Part shown: positions 32,905-43,460 of the stretch, in pieces | Position numbering within the stretch: the stretch's first letter is position 1 | Layout of the letters: each line of letters starts with the position of its first letter | NCBI RefSeq assembly: GCF_029255125.1 | Contig: NZ_JAPUVR010000128.1 | Location: 1-61,612 of the forward strand | Length of the DNA stretch: 61,612 nt | Direction of reading: 5' to 3' | Origin: Accumulibacter sp. | GTDB taxonomy: Bacteria > Pseudomonadota > Gammaproteobacteria > Burkholderiales > Rhodocyclaceae | Notes under the pieces: generated by a model | Told to the model about the DNA's origin: nothing | The model's input: the letters and a program-made list of their open reading frames with translations, nothing else | Databases searched by the model: none | Program-made: the position numbers and the translations under genes

Positions 32905-34874
32905 GCGGCACCTTCCTCGATCTGCCGCAGATGCTGGGCGCTGCCGGCACGGTTCGCCTGCCCGGCTCGAAGAGCATTTCCAACCGTGTGCTGCTGCTTG
33001 CGGCGCTCGCCAGCGGTGAGACCGAACTGCGCGATGTCCTGCTTTCCGACGACACCGAACGTATGCTCGAGGCGCTGCGCGCGCTCGGCGTCGACGTCGT
33101 CCAGCAGTCCGCGACGGTTTTCCGCGTCGTCGGAAGCGGTGGGCGCTTTCCGGTCAGGCAAGCCGACCTCTTTCTCGGCAACGCGGGGACGGCGTTTCGC
33201 CCGTTGACCGCAGTGCTCGCGGTGGCTGGCGGAGACTACCGCCTGACGGGCGTTGCGCGCATGCACGAGCGGCCGATCGGCGATCTGGTCGAGGCACTGC
33301 GCCAACTCGGCGCCGACCTGCGCTACGCCGGAAGCGAGGGCTTTCCGCCTTTGCTGATCGGATCGCCGGTGGCCGACGGCAGCGACCTGGTGACCTTGCG
33401 CGGCGAAGTTTCCAGCCAGTTTCTGACCGGCCTGCTGATCGCCTTGCCGCTGCGCCGCGGGCGCACGACCTGCGTCGAAGTGCTCGGTGAACTGATCTCC
33501 AAACCCTACGTCGACATGACGCTGCAGATGATGGCGCGTTTCGGTGTCGAGGTCGTACGCGAGGGCTGGCAGCGCTTCACCGTCGTGGCGGGCAGCGCCT
33601 ACCGTTCGCCGGGGGTGGTCGAGGTCGAGGGCGACGCCTCGTCGGCGTCGTATTTTCTCGCCCTCGGCGCGCTTGGCGGCGGTCCCCTGCGCGTCGAAGG
33701 TCTGGGCGCCGATTCGATACAGGGCGATGTGCGTTTTGCCGACGCGCTGGCGATGATGGGCGCCCAGGTGAGCAGCGGCAGCAACTGGTTGGCCGCCGCA
33801 GCACCGGCGACGAGCAGCGGACACGCCCGCTTGCGCGGCATCGACCTGGACTGCAATGCGATTCCGGACGCGGCGATGACGCTGGCGACGCTGGCGCTGT
33901 TTGCCGACGGACCGACGACGCTGCGCAACATCGCCAGTTGGCGGGTCAAGGAAACCGATCGGATCAGCGCCATGGCGTGCGAGTTGCGCCGCTTCGGCGC
34001 ACGCGTCGAAGAAGGCGCCGACTTCATCCGCGTCTTCCCGCCGACGCCTGCACCGGCGCTGCTGCCGGCAGTCGTCGACACCTACGACGACCACCGGATG
34101 GCGATGGCCTTTTCGCTCGCGGCGCTCGGCGTGCCCTTGCGCATCAAGCAGCCGGAAGTCGTTGCCAAGACTTTTCCGGAGTACTTCGCGCGCTTTGCCG
34201 AGGTGACGCAGCCGGTGCCGGTGCTGGCGATCGACGGCACTTCGGCTTCCGGCAAGGGAACGATTGCGCAGCGCGTGGCACAGGCGCTCGGCTGGCATTA
34301 TCTCGATTCGGGCGCGCTTTATCGGCTGACCGCACTGGCGGCGGAGCGCGCCGGGGTCGCCTGCGACGATGCCGGCCGGATGGCGACAATTGCCGCCGAG
34401 CTCGACGTCAGCTTCAGCAGCGGGGCGATCCTGCTCGCCGGTGACGCAGTCGACGAAGCGATCCGCAGCGAGGAAATATCGCGCGCAGCGTCTCGCGTCG
34501 CCGCCCTGCCCGAGGTGCGCGCTGCGCTGCTTTTCCGCCAGCGCGCTTTTCGGCGGCCGCCCGGGCTGGTCGCCGACGGGCGCGACATGGCCTCGGTCGT
34601 CTTCCCGGATGCGGTGTGCAAGGTGTTTCTCAGCGCGAGCCTGGAAATGCGTGCGAAGAGGCGGCTTAAGCAGTTGATCGAAAAAGGAATCGCTGCTAAT
34701 ATGTCAGACCTCTTGCAGGATCTGCGCGAACGTGACGAAAGGGACAGTCAACGCAGCGTCGCGCCGATGCAGCAATGTGCGGATGCCGAACTGCTCGACA
34801 CGACGGATCTGACCATCGAAACAGCGGTGGCGCAGGTTCTCGCCTGGGTCAGCAAGCTTCCGAATAAGGGCTAG
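32901..34874 (+). CDS. aroA-cmk: Fused EPSP synthase and cytidylate kinase
   Basis: 657 residues, two enzymes in one chain. Residues 1-438: 3-phosphoshikimate 1-carboxyvinyltransferase ([49 protein letters not shown]). Residues 440-657: cytidylate kinase with P-loop [38 protein letters not shown] and [10 protein letters not shown]. The junction [10 protein letters not shown] has no stop or second start with a good site. The two genes are usually adjacent in proteobacteria; fused forms are known in some. Joins aromatic synthesis to CMP phosphorylation only by genetic linkage. Confidence 0.95.
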   Translation: MSGTFLDLPQMLGAAGTVRLPGSKSISNRVLLLAALASGETELRDVLLSDDTERMLEALRALGVDVVQQSATVFRVVGSGGRFPVRQADLFLGNAGTAFRPLTAVLAVAGGDYRLTGVARMHERPIGDLVEALRQLGADLRYAGSEGFPPLLIGSPVADGSDLVTLRGEVSSQFLTGLLIALPLRRGRTTCVEVLGELISKPYVDMTLQMMARFGVEVVREGWQRFTVVAGSAYRSPGVVEVEGDASSASYFLALGALGGGPLRVEGLGADSIQGDVRFADALAMMGAQVSSGSNWLAAAAPATSSGHARLRGIDLDCNAIPDAAMTLATLALFADGPTTLRNIASWRVKETDRISAMACELRRFGARVEEGADFIRVFPPTPAPALLPAVVDTYDDHRMAMAFSLAALGVPLRIKQPEVVAKTFPEYFARFAEVTQPVPVLAIDGTSASGKGTIAQRVAQALGWHYLDSGALYRLTALAAERAGVACDDAGRMATIAAELDVSFSSGAILLAGDAVDEAIRSEEISRAASRVAALPEVRAALLFRQRAFRRPPGLVADGRDMASVVFPDAVCKVFLSASLEMRAKRRLKQLIEKGIAANMSDLLQDLRERDERDSQRSVAPMQQCADAELLDTTDLTIETAVAQVLAWVSKLPNKG

Positions 34875-35062
34875 GGCGGCTCACCGCTCGCCCGCAGTGT
34901 CATCCGTCCGGCCCGCCGTCCGGCCGGCGCGGTCACTCCCCGGCCCCGTACTGCCGGGCAGGGCCGCTGCCTGCCGCCGGCGTTGCTTTTCTTGGTCCGG
35001 GTGGATGGTTTTTTCTCAACTCAACCCGCAGCGCTGCGGACAGGTCATTCAACTCAACTCAT

Positions 35063-36760
35063 ATGTCAACCAACCCAACCATGCAGGAAAGCTTTGCCGA
35101 GCTTTTCGAAGAGAGCCTGGGTCGCCAGGAAATGCGTCCAGGAGAAGTCATCACCGCCGAAGTCGTTCGCATCGATCAGAACTTCGTCGTCGTCAACGCC
35201 GGCCTCAAGTCGGAAAGCTACATCGAACTCGAGGAATTCCTCAACGATCAGGGCGCGGTCGAGGTCAAGATCGGCGACTTCGTTCAGGTTGCCATCGAAC
35301 AGCTCGAGAACGGTTTTGGCGAAACACGTCTGTCGCGTGACCGCGCTAAGCGGGTCGCCGCCTGGAACGCGCTGGAACAGGCGCTGAACGACGGAACGCT
35401 GGTCGTCGGAACGATTACCGGTAAGGTCAAGGGCGGGTTGACGGTGATGACCAACGGCGTCCGCGCTTTCCTGCCGGGATCGCTGGTCGACATGCGGCCG
35501 GTCAAGGACACTACGCCCTACGAGGGCAAGACCTACGAGTTCAAGGTCATCAAACTTGACCGCAAGCGCAACAACGTCGTCGTTTCGCGCCGCGCGGTGC
35601 TCGAAGCCAGTGTGGGCGAGGAACGCGACGCGCTGCTTGCGGCGCTCAAGGAAGGCAGCGTGGTCAAGGGTGTGGTGAAGAACATCACCGACTATGGCGC
35701 CTTCGTCGACCTCGGCGGCATCGATGGTTTGCTGCATATCACCGATCTGGCCTGGCGCCGCGTGCGCCATCCGTCGGAAGTGCTGGCTGTCGGCGACGAG
35801 GTGCAAGCGAAGATTCTCAAGTTCGACCAGGAAAAGAACCGCGTTTCGCTCGGCCTGAAGCAGTTGGGTGAAGACCCATGGGTAGGGATTTCGCGCCGCT
35901 ATCCGCCGACCACGCGTCTCTTCGGCCGAGTGACCAACCTGACCGACTACGGCGCCTTCGTCGAGATCGAACAGGGCATCGAAGGCCTCGTGCACGTTTC
36001 CGAAATGGACTGGACGAACAAGAACGTCCATCCGTCGAAGGTGGTGCAACTGGGCGACGAAGTCGAGGTGATGATTCTCGAGATCGACGAGGACCGCCGC
36101 CGCATTTCGCTCGGCATGAAGCAGTGCGCGGCCAATCCGTGGGACGAGTTCTCCATGAATTACAAGAAGGGCGACCGGGTGCGCGGCGCGATCAAGTCGA
36201 TCACCGACTTCGGCGTCTTCATCGGCTTGCCGGGCGGTATCGACGGCCTCGTCCATCTTTCCGACCTGTCGTGGTCGCTGCCGGGTGAGGAGGCAATCCG
36301 CAACTTCAAGAAAGGCGACGAGGTCGAAGCCGTGGTGCTTGCCATCGATACCGACAAGGAGCGGATTTCCCTCGGCATCAAGCAGCTCGACGGTGATCCC
36401 TACACCAGCTACATTGCCACGCACGACAAGAACAGCATCGTTTCGGGTGTGGTCAAGTCGGTTGACGCGCGCGGCGCGGTGGTCATTCTCGACGGCGACA
36501 TCGAAGCCTACCTGCGTGCTTCTGAAGTCTCGCGCGAGCGCATAGACGACCTCAGCAAGGTGTACAAGGAAGGCGACAAGATCGAGGCGATGATCATCAA
36601 CATCGATCGCAAGACGCGTTCGATCAGTCTGTCGATCAAGGCCAAGGATCAGGCCGAGCAGCACGAGGCGATGCAGAAGTTCTCGGCCGACAGCAGTGCC
36701 AGTTCGGCGACGACCAACCTTGGCGCTTTGCTCAAGGCCAAGCTCAACACCCCTCAGTAG
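35063..36760 (+). CDS. rpsA: 30S ribosomal protein S1
   Basis: 565 residues. Brings structured mRNA to the 30[15 protein letters not shown]-terminus binds S2, followed by six S1 (OB) domains; examples are [20 protein letters not shown] and [21 protein letters not shown]. The start [10 protein letters not shown] lacks a strong Shine-Dalgarno, as in other rpsA genes, where regulation is by S1 itself. A 188-nt spacer follows the fused aroA-cmk. Confidence 0.97.
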   Translation: MSTNPTMQESFAELFEESLGRQEMRPGEVITAEVVRIDQNFVVVNAGLKSESYIELEEFLNDQGAVEVKIGDFVQVAIEQLENGFGETRLSRDRAKRVAAWNALEQALNDGTLVVGTITGKVKGGLTVMTNGVRAFLPGSLVDMRPVKDTTPYEGKTYEFKVIKLDRKRNNVVVSRRAVLEASVGEERDALLAALKEGSVVKGVVKNITDYGAFVDLGGIDGLLHITDLAWRRVRHPSEVLAVGDEVQAKILKFDQEKNRVSLGLKQLGEDPWVGISRRYPPTTRLFGRVTNLTDYGAFVEIEQGIEGLVHVSEMDWTNKNVHPSKVVQLGDEVEVMILEIDEDRRRISLGMKQCAANPWDEFSMNYKKGDRVRGAIKSITDFGVFIGLPGGIDGLVHLSDLSWSLPGEEAIRNFKKGDEVEAVVLAIDTDKERISLGIKQLDGDPYTSYIATHDKNSIVSGVVKSVDARGAVVILDGDIEAYLRASEVSRERIDDLSKVYKEGDKIEAMIINIDRKTRSISLSIKAKDQAEQHEAMQKFSADSSASSATTNLGALLKAKLNTPQ

Positions 36761-36768
36761 GATGACGG

Positions 36769-37065
36769 ATGACCAAGTCGGATCTTATCGCTCAACTGGC
36801 GGCGCGTTTTTCCCAACTCGTGACCAAGGATGCTGACCTTTCGGTCAAGATGATCCTCGAGGCGATGGCCGAAGCGCTGGCCAGGGGTGACCGCATCGAG
36901 ATTCGCGGCTTCGGAAGTTTTTCGCTGAACTACCGGCCGCCACGCACCGGCCGGAATCCGAAGTCGGGTGAAAAGGTCGATGTCCCGGAAAAGTGGGTAC
37001 CGCACTTCAAGGCCGGTAAGGAATTGCGGGAACGCGTCGACGGCTCGCAGGAACCGGTGGTCTGA
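36769..37065 (+). CDS. ihfB: Integration host factor subunit beta
   Basis: 98 residues. With IhfA it bends DNA sharply. [18 protein letters not shown] and the arm [18 protein letters not shown] with the intercalating proline. Directly after rpsA (8 nt), the usual order. Confidence 0.97.
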   Translation: MTKSDLIAQLAARFSQLVTKDADLSVKMILEAMAEALARGDRIEIRGFGSFSLNYRPPRTGRNPKSGEKVDVPEKWVPHFKAGKELRERVDGSQEPVV

Positions 37066-37087
37066 GTGGTCGCTTAGTCGTAGCATG

Positions 37088-37112
37088 CGGGCGGCGCGAG
37101 CCGCCCGTTTCT
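37088..37112 (+). terminator. Hairpin after ihfB
   Basis: CGGGCGGC (37088-37095) and GCCGCCCG (37100-37107) form an 8-bp stem around GCGA, followed by TTTCTC. Probable terminator or attenuator between ihfB and lapA, with a short T run. Confidence 0.55.
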
Positions 37113-37128
37113 CGCCGGGAAGTGAGTG

Positions 37129-37410
37129 ATGCGTACGCTGCTCTGGCTGTCGCGGATTCTGCTTTTTCTCTTCCTCTTTGCGTTTGCCGTGCGCAACACC
37201 GATCCGGTCGCCGTGCGCTTCTTCTTCGACCTGGCTTGGCACGCGCCCTTGGTGATCGTTCTCCTGAGTTTCTTTATTGGCGGGGCCATTCTCGCCGTGT
37301 TGTCGCTGATGGCGACCATCTTTCATATGCGTCGTGAGCTGGCTGGGCTCAGGCGGGAGCTCGAACAGGCACGTTTGCCACGATCTGGCGAGCGCGAACA
37401 GCGCGTGTGA
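37129..37410 (+). CDS. lapA: LapA-family small inner-membrane protein
   Basis: 93 residues, two membrane spans (LLWLSRILLFLFLFAFAV and APLVIVLLSFFIGGAILAVL) then a basic helical tail MRRELAGLRRELEQARL. The family (YciS/LapA) works with LapB in control of lipopolysaccharide synthesis through FtsH and LpxC. A GTG one codon earlier is also possible. Confidence 0.85.
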   Translation: MRTLLWLSRILLFLFLFAFAVRNTDPVAVRFFFDLAWHAPLVIVLLSFFIGGAILAVLSLMATIFHMRRELAGLRRELEQARLPRSGEREQRV

Positions 37411-37463
37411 TCGGGTCGGGGGAAGACGCTGCGGGCGCTGCACAGGGAGAAGGTTGATCGGGC

Positions 37464-38633
37464 ATGATTGAGTTCGAATACTGGCAGTTGCTGCTCTTCC
37501 CGCTTTTCTTCGGCCTTGGCTGGGCGGCGGCGCGAATCGACATCCGGCACCTGGTGCGCGAGTCGCGCAGCCTGCCGCGCTCCTACTTCCAGGGGCTCAA
37601 CTTTCTCCTCAACCAGCAACCCGACCGGGCGATCGAGGCTTTTGTCGAGGCGGTTCGGGTTGATCCGCAGACGATAGAACTGCACTTTGCCCTGGGCAGC
37701 CTGTTCCGCCGGCGTGGCGAAACCGAGCGGGCGATTCGCATGCACCAGAATCTGATCGAACGCGAAGACCTGAAGCAGGAGCTGAAACTGCAGGCGCTAT
37801 CGGAGCTCGGTCAGGATTACCTGAAAGCCGGGCTGCTCGACCGGGCCGAAGAGGTTTTCGACCGTTTGCGCGACTCGGCGCTGGCGGAAGACGCCAAGCG
37901 CAACCTGCTGGAAATCTATCAGCTCGAAAAGGACTGGGAGAAGGCGATCGCGATTGCCTCGGAGCTGCCCGACTACGCCTCGCACAAAGAGATTGCCGAG
38001 TATTTCTGCGAACTGGCAGCCGCAGAGATGATTCGTTCGCGGCACGATCTGGCGGCTGGCTACCTGCAGACCGCGCTCGAACGCAATCGCAAGTGCGTGC
38101 GCGCCAGTCTGCTGCAGGGCGACATCCACCTGCAGCAGGAGCAGCCGGGAGCAGCCATCGAATCCTGGCAACGGATAGAGCAGCAGGACCCGACGTATCT
38201 TGCCCTGGTCGCACAGCGCCTGCTCGAAGCTTTCCGCAAGCTCGAGCGGCGCGAGGAGGGTCTGCGCTTGCTGAACGGCTATCTCGAACAATATCCGTCG
38301 CTCGACCTGCTCGACGTCGTTTTTCAGCTTGTCCTCGAAGCCGACGGGCCGGAAGCGGCGTACAAGTTGGTGCGCGATGAACTCAAGCGCAATCCGACGC
38401 TGCTCGGCTTCGACAAGCTGCTCGAAGCGCGGCTGCTGGTTGCTGCGCCGGATGTGCGCCCCGATCTCGAACTGGCCAAGGGAATCGTGCACGGGTACAC
38501 GCGCCGATTGGCGCGTTATCGATGCGATAATTGCGGCTTCAAGGCGCGCCAGTTCTATTGGCGCTGCCCGGCGTGCGGCGGCTGGGAAACCTACTCGCCC
38601 AAGCGCAGCGAAGAATTCGATCTTGCTCCCTAG
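37464..38633 (+). CDS. lapB: Lipopolysaccharide assembly protein B (YciM)
   Basis: 389 residues. N-terminal anchor IEFEYWQLLLFPLFFGLGWAAA, about nine TPR repeats, and a C-terminal rubredoxin-like knuckle with two CxxC pairs (YRCDNCGF and WRCPACGGWE). In E. coli it directs FtsH to degrade LpxC and so limits lipid A. Lies with lapA and heptose genes, a lipopolysaccharide cluster. Confidence 0.95.
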   Translation: MIEFEYWQLLLFPLFFGLGWAAARIDIRHLVRESRSLPRSYFQGLNFLLNQQPDRAIEAFVEAVRVDPQTIELHFALGSLFRRRGETERAIRMHQNLIEREDLKQELKLQALSELGQDYLKAGLLDRAEEVFDRLRDSALAEDAKRNLLEIYQLEKDWEKAIAIASELPDYASHKEIAEYFCELAAAEMIRSRHDLAAGYLQTALERNRKCVRASLLQGDIHLQQEQPGAAIESWQRIEQQDPTYLALVAQRLLEAFRKLERREEGLRLLNGYLEQYPSLDLLDVVFQLVLEADGPEAAYKLVRDELKRNPTLLGFDKLLEARLLVAAPDVRPDLELAKGIVHGYTRRLARYRCDNCGFKARQFYWRCPACGGWETYSPKRSEEFDLAP

Positions 38634-38848
38634 CTTGCAACCTTGCTGCCGCCGCTTGCTCGGCGCAGCTTCAATGTACTTGCCGATGACCCGCCTGTTC
38701 GTCCGCTTATGTCAGGCCCTGTCCGCCGATTCGCTGGATCTGGGCGGATGGCTGCAGTACGACGCCCGTCCGGGTATTGGCCGGTGGTCGCGGCCAGCGC
38801 GGTCGGCGCTTGCCGGCAACACGCTTCTTCCTGCCGGGCAGAGCCGTC

Positions 38849-39781
38849 ATGCACATCCCTGATCAGGCGACGGCGCGCGTTCTCGTCGTCGGCGATGTCA
38901 TGCTCGACCGCTACTGGTTTGGCGATGTGGCGCGCATCTCGCCGGAAGCGCCGGTGCCGGTGGTCAAGGTCGAGCGGAGCGAAGAACGGCCGGGTGGCGC
39001 GGCAAACGTGGCGCGCAATGTGGCGGCACTCGGTGCGCAGGTCGGCCTGCTCTCGGTCGTCGGTGACGACGAAGCCGGGCAGAGCCTGCAGCGCCTGCTG
39101 TCGGCGAGCGGTATCGCGGTCAGCCTGCACGTCGATCGCGCAATCAGCACGACGGTCAAACTGCGCGTCATCGGGCGCCAGCAGCAATTGCTGCGCATCG
39201 ATTTCGAGACGACGCCATCGCACGAGGTGCTGCGCGCCAAGCTCGCCGAGTTCGCCGCGCGTCTGGCCGACTGCGATGCGGTGATTCTCTCCGACTACGG
39301 CAAGGGGGGGCTGGCGCACATCGCCGAAATGATCCGGCTGGCGCGTGCAGCCGGGAAGCGCGTCCTCGTTGATCCCAAAGGCGATGACTTTGCCAGGTAC
39401 GCCGGCGCGACGGTGGTCACGCCGAACCGGGCCGAACTGCGCGCGGTCGTTGGACGCTGGCAAGATGAAGAGGAACTGGTGCGCAAGGCCGAGAATTTGC
39501 GCAGTGCGCTCGATCTCGAGGCGCTGCTGGTTACGCGTAGCGAGGAAGGAATGTCGCTCGTCCGAGCGGGCGGCGCTGTGCACGAAAAAGCGCTGGCGCG
39601 CGAAGTCTTCGACGTTTCGGGCGCCGGTGATACGGTGATCGCGACGCTTTCCGTCATGCTGGCCGGGGGTGCTGGATGGGCCGACGCAGTGCGCGCCGCC
39701 AACGTGGCGGCGGGAATCGTCGTCGGCAAGCTGGGAACGGCGGTGGTCAGTCGCCGCGAGCTCGATTCTGCGCTCAATTGA
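38849..39781 (+). CDS. hldA: D-glycero-beta-D-manno-heptose-7-phosphate kinase
   Basis: 310 residues, PfkB/ribokinase family. ATG 38849 gives MHIPDQATARVLVVGDVMLDRYW. Motifs RPGGAANVARNVAALG, VDPKGDDFARYAGA and the catalytic FDVSGAGDTVIATLS. The cytidylyltransferase domain of bifunctional HldE is missing, so a separate hldC is expected elsewhere. Forms the phosphoheptose precursor of the inner core. A 215-nt gap without genes lies before it. Confidence 0.94.
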   Translation: MHIPDQATARVLVVGDVMLDRYWFGDVARISPEAPVPVVKVERSEERPGGAANVARNVAALGAQVGLLSVVGDDEAGQSLQRLLSASGIAVSLHVDRAISTTVKLRVIGRQQQLLRIDFETTPSHEVLRAKLAEFAARLADCDAVILSDYGKGGLAHIAEMIRLARAAGKRVLVDPKGDDFARYAGATVVTPNRAELRAVVGRWQDEEELVRKAENLRSALDLEALLVTRSEEGMSLVRAGGAVHEKALAREVFDVSGAGDTVIATLSVMLAGGAGWADAVRAANVAAGIVVGKLGTAVVSRRELDSALN

Positions 39782-39795
39782 GGTGAGGAGGTTCA

Positions 39796-40800
39796 ATGTA
39801 CACGATTGTTACCGGAGCGGCTGGTTTCATTGGTTCCAATCTGGTCAAGGCACTCAACGACCGTGGATTGCGCAAGATCATCGCGGTCGACAACCTGACG
39901 CGGGCAGTCAAGTTCCGCAATCTGGTCGATTGTGAGGTTGCCGACTACATCGACAAGGATGATTTTCTCGAACGACTGGCAGAAGGCGACTTCGATGGTG
40001 ACGTCGAGGCGGTTGTTCATCTCGGCGCGTGCTCGGATACGCTGGGGAGCGACGGTCGCTACATGATGGAAAACAACTACCGCTATTCGCTGTCCTTGCT
40101 CGACTGGTGCCTGGATCAGGAAGTTCAGTTTCTCTACGCCTCGAGTGCAGCAACTTACGGTGGCGGCAGGGTATTTCGCGAGGAGCGCGCGTGCGAATCA
40201 CCGTTGAACGTCTATGGCTATTCGAAGTTCCTGTTCGATCAGGTCGTTCGCCGCCGCCTCAGCGAGGTCGGTTCATTCGCTTCGCAGGTCGTCGGCCTGC
40301 GCTATTTCAATGTCTATGGACCGCGCGAAGCGCATAAGGCGCGCATGGCGTCGGTTGCCTTCCATCACTATCGACAGTTCCGCAGCGAAGGCCGCGTCAA
40401 GCTCTTCGCCGGCAGCCACGGCTATGCCGACGGCGAGCAGCAGCGCGATTTCGTCTATGTCGGCGATGTGAGCAGCGTCAATCTCTTCTTTCTCGATCAC
40501 CCCGACAAGTCGGGTATTTTCAATGTCGGTACCGGCCGCGCGCAGAGCTTCAACGAATTGGCAGCGGCCACGGTCAACGGTTGCCGTGCGCTCGCCGGAG
40601 AAGCGGAACTGGAGCTGTCCGAGCTGGTGCAGCGCGGCCTGCTCGAGTACATTCCGTTTCCCGCCGATCTGGCGGGAAAATATCAGAGTTACACGCAGGC
40701 GGACATCTCGAGACTGCGCAAGGTCGGCTACGAACTGCCCTTCGCGACCGTCCAGGAAGGCGTTGCGCGCTACGTCGAGTGGCTTGACCAACATGCATAG
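39796..40800 (+). CDS. hldD: ADP-L-glycero-D-manno-heptose-6-epimerase
   Basis: 334 residues, extended short-chain dehydrogenase. [19 protein letters not shown] binds [15 protein letters not shown] and [10 protein letters not shown] give the catalytic Tyr/Lys. [15 protein letters not shown] is conserved. Makes the heptose donor for lipopolysaccharide core. Follows hldA by 14 nt. Confidence 0.96.
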   Translation: MYTIVTGAAGFIGSNLVKALNDRGLRKIIAVDNLTRAVKFRNLVDCEVADYIDKDDFLERLAEGDFDGDVEAVVHLGACSDTLGSDGRYMMENNYRYSLSLLDWCLDQEVQFLYASSAATYGGGRVFREERACESPLNVYGYSKFLFDQVVRRRLSEVGSFASQVVGLRYFNVYGPREAHKARMASVAFHHYRQFRSEGRVKLFAGSHGYADGEQQRDFVYVGDVSSVNLFFLDHPDKSGIFNVGTGRAQSFNELAAATVNGCRALAGEAELELSELVQRGLLEYIPFPADLAGKYQSYTQADISRLRKVGYELPFATVQEGVARYVEWLDQHA

Positions 40801-41692
40801 AACGCTCGAAGACTATGTGGGTGAAACGCCGTTGGTGCGCCTGCAGCGCCTGCCTGGGGCGGTGGGCGATGCGCGCGGCAATCTCCTGCTGGCGAAGCTC
40901 GAAGGGAACAATCCGGCGGGCTCGGTCAAGGACCGGCCGGCCGTGTCGATGATCGTCCGCGCCGAAGAGCGCGGCGACATACGGCCTGGCGACACGCTGA
41001 TCGAAGCCACTTCGGGGAACACAGGAATCGCGCTGGCGATGGCCGCCGCGTTGCGCGGCTACCGGATGATTCTCGTCATGCCCGAGAATCAGAGCGTCGA
41101 AAGGCGGCAGACGATGCGCGCCTTCGGCGCCGAACTGGTGCTGACGCCGCGTGATGGCGGGATGGAACTGGCGCGCGATGTCGCCGAAGGCATGCGCAAC
41201 GATGGGCGTGGCATCATCCTGGATCAGTTCGCCAATCCGGACAACCCTTTGGCGCACTTTGCCGGAACCGGTCCAGAAATCTGGCGGCAGACGTCCGGCG
41301 GTGTGACGCACTTTGTCAGCAGCATGGGGACGACCGGAACGATCATGGGCGTGTCGCGCTACCTGAAGGCGCGTAATCCGCAGGTCCGCATCGTTGGCTG
41401 CCAGCCGGAGGAGGGTTCGCAGATTCCGGGCATTCGCAAGTGGCCGGCTGCCTACCTGCCGAAAATCTACGATCCGGCGCTGGTCGACCGCATCGAGTTC
41501 GTATCGCAGGGCGAAGCCGAGCACATGACGCGTCGTCTGGCCTGCGAGGAGGGAATCTTTGCCGGGATTTCTTCCGGCGGTGCCTTGGCCGTTGCGCTGC
41601 GCCTGGCCAGCGAGCTCGAAAACGCGACGATCGTCAGCATCGTTTGCGATCGCGGCGATCGCTACCTGTCGACCGGAGTGTTTCCTGCCTGA
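40793..41692 (+). CDS. cysM: Cysteine synthase B
   Basis: 299 residues, PLP enzyme making cysteine from O-acetylserine and sulfide or thiosulfate. [11 protein letters not shown] carries the PLP lysine; [32 protein letters not shown] and [12 protein letters not shown] fit CysM more than CysK. Its start overlaps the hldD stop by 8 nt, so translational coupling is likely. Confidence 0.93.
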   Translation: MHRTLEDYVGETPLVRLQRLPGAVGDARGNLLLAKLEGNNPAGSVKDRPAVSMIVRAEERGDIRPGDTLIEATSGNTGIALAMAAALRGYRMILVMPENQSVERRQTMRAFGAELVLTPRDGGMELARDVAEGMRNDGRGIILDQFANPDNPLAHFAGTGPEIWRQTSGGVTHFVSSMGTTGTIMGVSRYLKARNPQVRIVGCQPEEGSQIPGIRKWPAAYLPKIYDPALVDRIEFVSQGEAEHMTRRLACEEGIFAGISSGGALAVALRLASELENATIVSIVCDRGDRYLSTGVFPA

Positions 41693-41696
41693 TCGG

Positions 41697-42485
41697 ATGA
41701 TGAAGCCGGTTCTCGTCTTCGATCTGGAGACCATTCCCGATGTCGGCGGGCTGCGTCGGGTGCATGGTCTGGCTTCCGACCTGTCCGACAGCGAAGTTGC
41801 CGAACTGGCTTTCCAGCAGCGTCGGGCGGCGCACGGGCACGACTTTCTCCCCCTGCACCTGCAGCGCGTCGTCGTCATTTCGTGCTTGCTGCGCGCCGGC
41901 AAGGACCTGCGCATCTGGTCGCTGGCCGCCCCTGAGCAGAGCGAAGGCGAGATCATTCAGCGCTTCTTCGACGGGATCGAGAAGTTCACCCCACAACTCG
42001 TCTCGTGGAACGGCGGTGGTTTCGACCTGCCGGTCCTGCATTACCGGGGATTACTGCACGGCGTTGTCGCGCCGCGCTACTGGGATCTGGGCGACGCCGA
42101 TTATGCCGACAGCCGCGACTTCAAGTGGAACAACTACATCGGGCGCTATCACACGCGCCATCTCGATCTGATGGACTTGCTGGCGCTCTATCAGGCGCGC
42201 GCCGCCGTGCCGCTCGACGAGTTGGCCAAGCTGATCGGTTTCCCGGGCAAGCTCGGCATGGACGGCGGCAAGGTCTGGCAGGCATGGCTTGCCGGGGAAA
42301 CCGCGACGATCCGGAACTACTGCGAGACCGATGTGCTCAACACCTATCTGGTGTCGATACGCTTTCGCCTGATGCGCGGCGAACTGGGGCTTGCCGAGTA
42401 TGCCGAAGAGATCGCGTTCGTGCGCCGCGAAATCGAGAAGACCGGCCGCGCGCATTGGCTGGAATTTCTCGCCGCCTGGCGCTAG
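41697..42485 (+). CDS. PolB-like 3'-5' exonuclease (DnaQ fold)
   Basis: 262 residues (MMKPVLVFDLETIP; the second ATG one codon on is equally possible). Exo I is FDLETIPD, Exo II SWNGGGFDLPVLH, Exo III NYCETDVLNTY. No polymerase domain. Such stand-alone PolB-type exonucleases are conserved near cysM in betaproteobacteria; a repair or proofreading role is inferred, not shown. Confidence 0.86.
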   Translation: MMKPVLVFDLETIPDVGGLRRVHGLASDLSDSEVAELAFQQRRAAHGHDFLPLHLQRVVVISCLLRAGKDLRIWSLAAPEQSEGEIIQRFFDGIEKFTPQLVSWNGGGFDLPVLHYRGLLHGVVAPRYWDLGDADYADSRDFKWNNYIGRYHTRHLDLMDLLALYQARAAVPLDELAKLIGFPGKLGMDGGKVWQAWLAGETATIRNYCETDVLNTYLVSIRFRLMRGELGLAEYAEEIAFVRREIEKTGRAHWLEFLAAWR

Positions 42486-42571
42486 CCGGGGTTGCCGACG
42501 CCAGGCGTGCATGTGATCGCTCGCCGCTTCCCGGGAGGAAATGGATAAACATGATGAGGAGGAAAAACCGT

Positions 42572-43432
42572 ATGAGGCTCTCCCGCTGGTGTGCGCTGGT
42601 TTCCGTCAGCCTGCTGTCGCTGCTCGCCCTGCCCGCACTGGCGGCGGGTACGCTGGACAGGATACGCGCGTCGAAGAGCATCAGCTTCGGCTATCGCGAG
42701 AGCTCGATTCCTTTTTCATTTACCGGGGAGGACAATCAGCCGTGGGGCTACTCGGTCGATCTCTGCCTGCGCATTGCTGCGGCCGTCGTCAAGCAGCTCG
42801 AGCTGGACGAACTGCAGTTGCATTGGGTGGCGGTGACGCCGGCCAATCGGATCAGTAAACTCCGGTCCGGGCAAATCGATGTCGAGTGTGGCTCGACGAC
42901 GAGTTCACTCGCGCGCATGGCGGAGGTGGATTTCAGCCTGCCGATCTTTGCGGACGGCGCCAGCTACCTGTACCGCCGCACTGCCGGAATTCGTCGCGTC
43001 GACGATCTGGCGGGGAAAAGAATAGCCGTCGCCGCGGCGACGACCAATCAGCGCACGCTCGCCGAAATTCTTGCCCGAGACAAACTGGCCGCCGAGGTGG
43101 TCGAGGTTGGCGATCACACGCAAGGACTGGCTGCCTTGCTCGGCGGAAGGGTGGATGCGTACTTTGCCGACCGCTCGTTGCTTATCGGACTGGCACTCGA
43201 CGCCGGCAAGCAGACCGACTGGTCGCTCGGACCGGAGACTTTCTCGTATGAGCCGTATGCGCTGATGCTGCGTCGCAACGACGCCGATTTTCGCCTGCTG
43301 ATCAATCGCGAGCTCGCCCGCCTCTATCGCAGCCGGGAAATCCTCAGCATCCACGATCGCTGGTTCGGCTTCCTGGGCAAACCGGGCAGCCAACTGGAAA
43401 GCCTCTACCAGCTTAACGCGCTGCCCGAGTAG
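42572..43432 (+). CDS. Periplasmic amino-acid-binding protein
   Basis: 286 residues, family 3 solute-binding protein. ATG 42572 is preceded by GAGGAGG at about 9 nt and gives a signal peptide ending LALPALA. ISFGYRESSIPFSF, GYSVDLCLRIAAAV, DVECGSTTSSLARMAEVDFSLP and the GLAALLGGRVDAYFADR motif are typical of glutamate/aspartate-type binders. No permease or ATPase gene is adjacent, so it may work with a remote transporter. A second ATG (42541) with a strong site opens another frame; judged a shadow. Confidence 0.86.
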   Translation: MRLSRWCALVSVSLLSLLALPALAAGTLDRIRASKSISFGYRESSIPFSFTGEDNQPWGYSVDLCLRIAAAVVKQLELDELQLHWVAVTPANRISKLRSGQIDVECGSTTSSLARMAEVDFSLPIFADGASYLYRRTAGIRRVDDLAGKRIAVAAATTNQRTLAEILARDKLAAEVVEVGDHTQGLAALLGGRVDAYFADRSLLIGLALDAGKQTDWSLGPETFSYEPYALMLRRNDADFRLLINRELARLYRSREILSIHDRWFGFLGKPGSQLESLYQLNALPE

Positions 43433-43460
43433 CCTCGATCGGGAGTCCGGTCACCAGCGC

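Noticed and set aside
32778-34298. 506-codon open frame on the - strand
   Set aside because: Antisense shadow of the fused aroA-cmk gene with no recognisable domain.
35066-36664. 532-codon open frame on the - strand
   Set aside because: Antisense shadow of rpsA; repetitive only because S1 domains repeat.
42541-42858. 105-codon + frame with a perfect Shine-Dalgarno inside the binding-protein gene
   Set aside because: Overlaps the signal peptide and mature domain of a well-matched family 3 binding protein in another frame; the strong site probably serves the adjacent in-frame starts.
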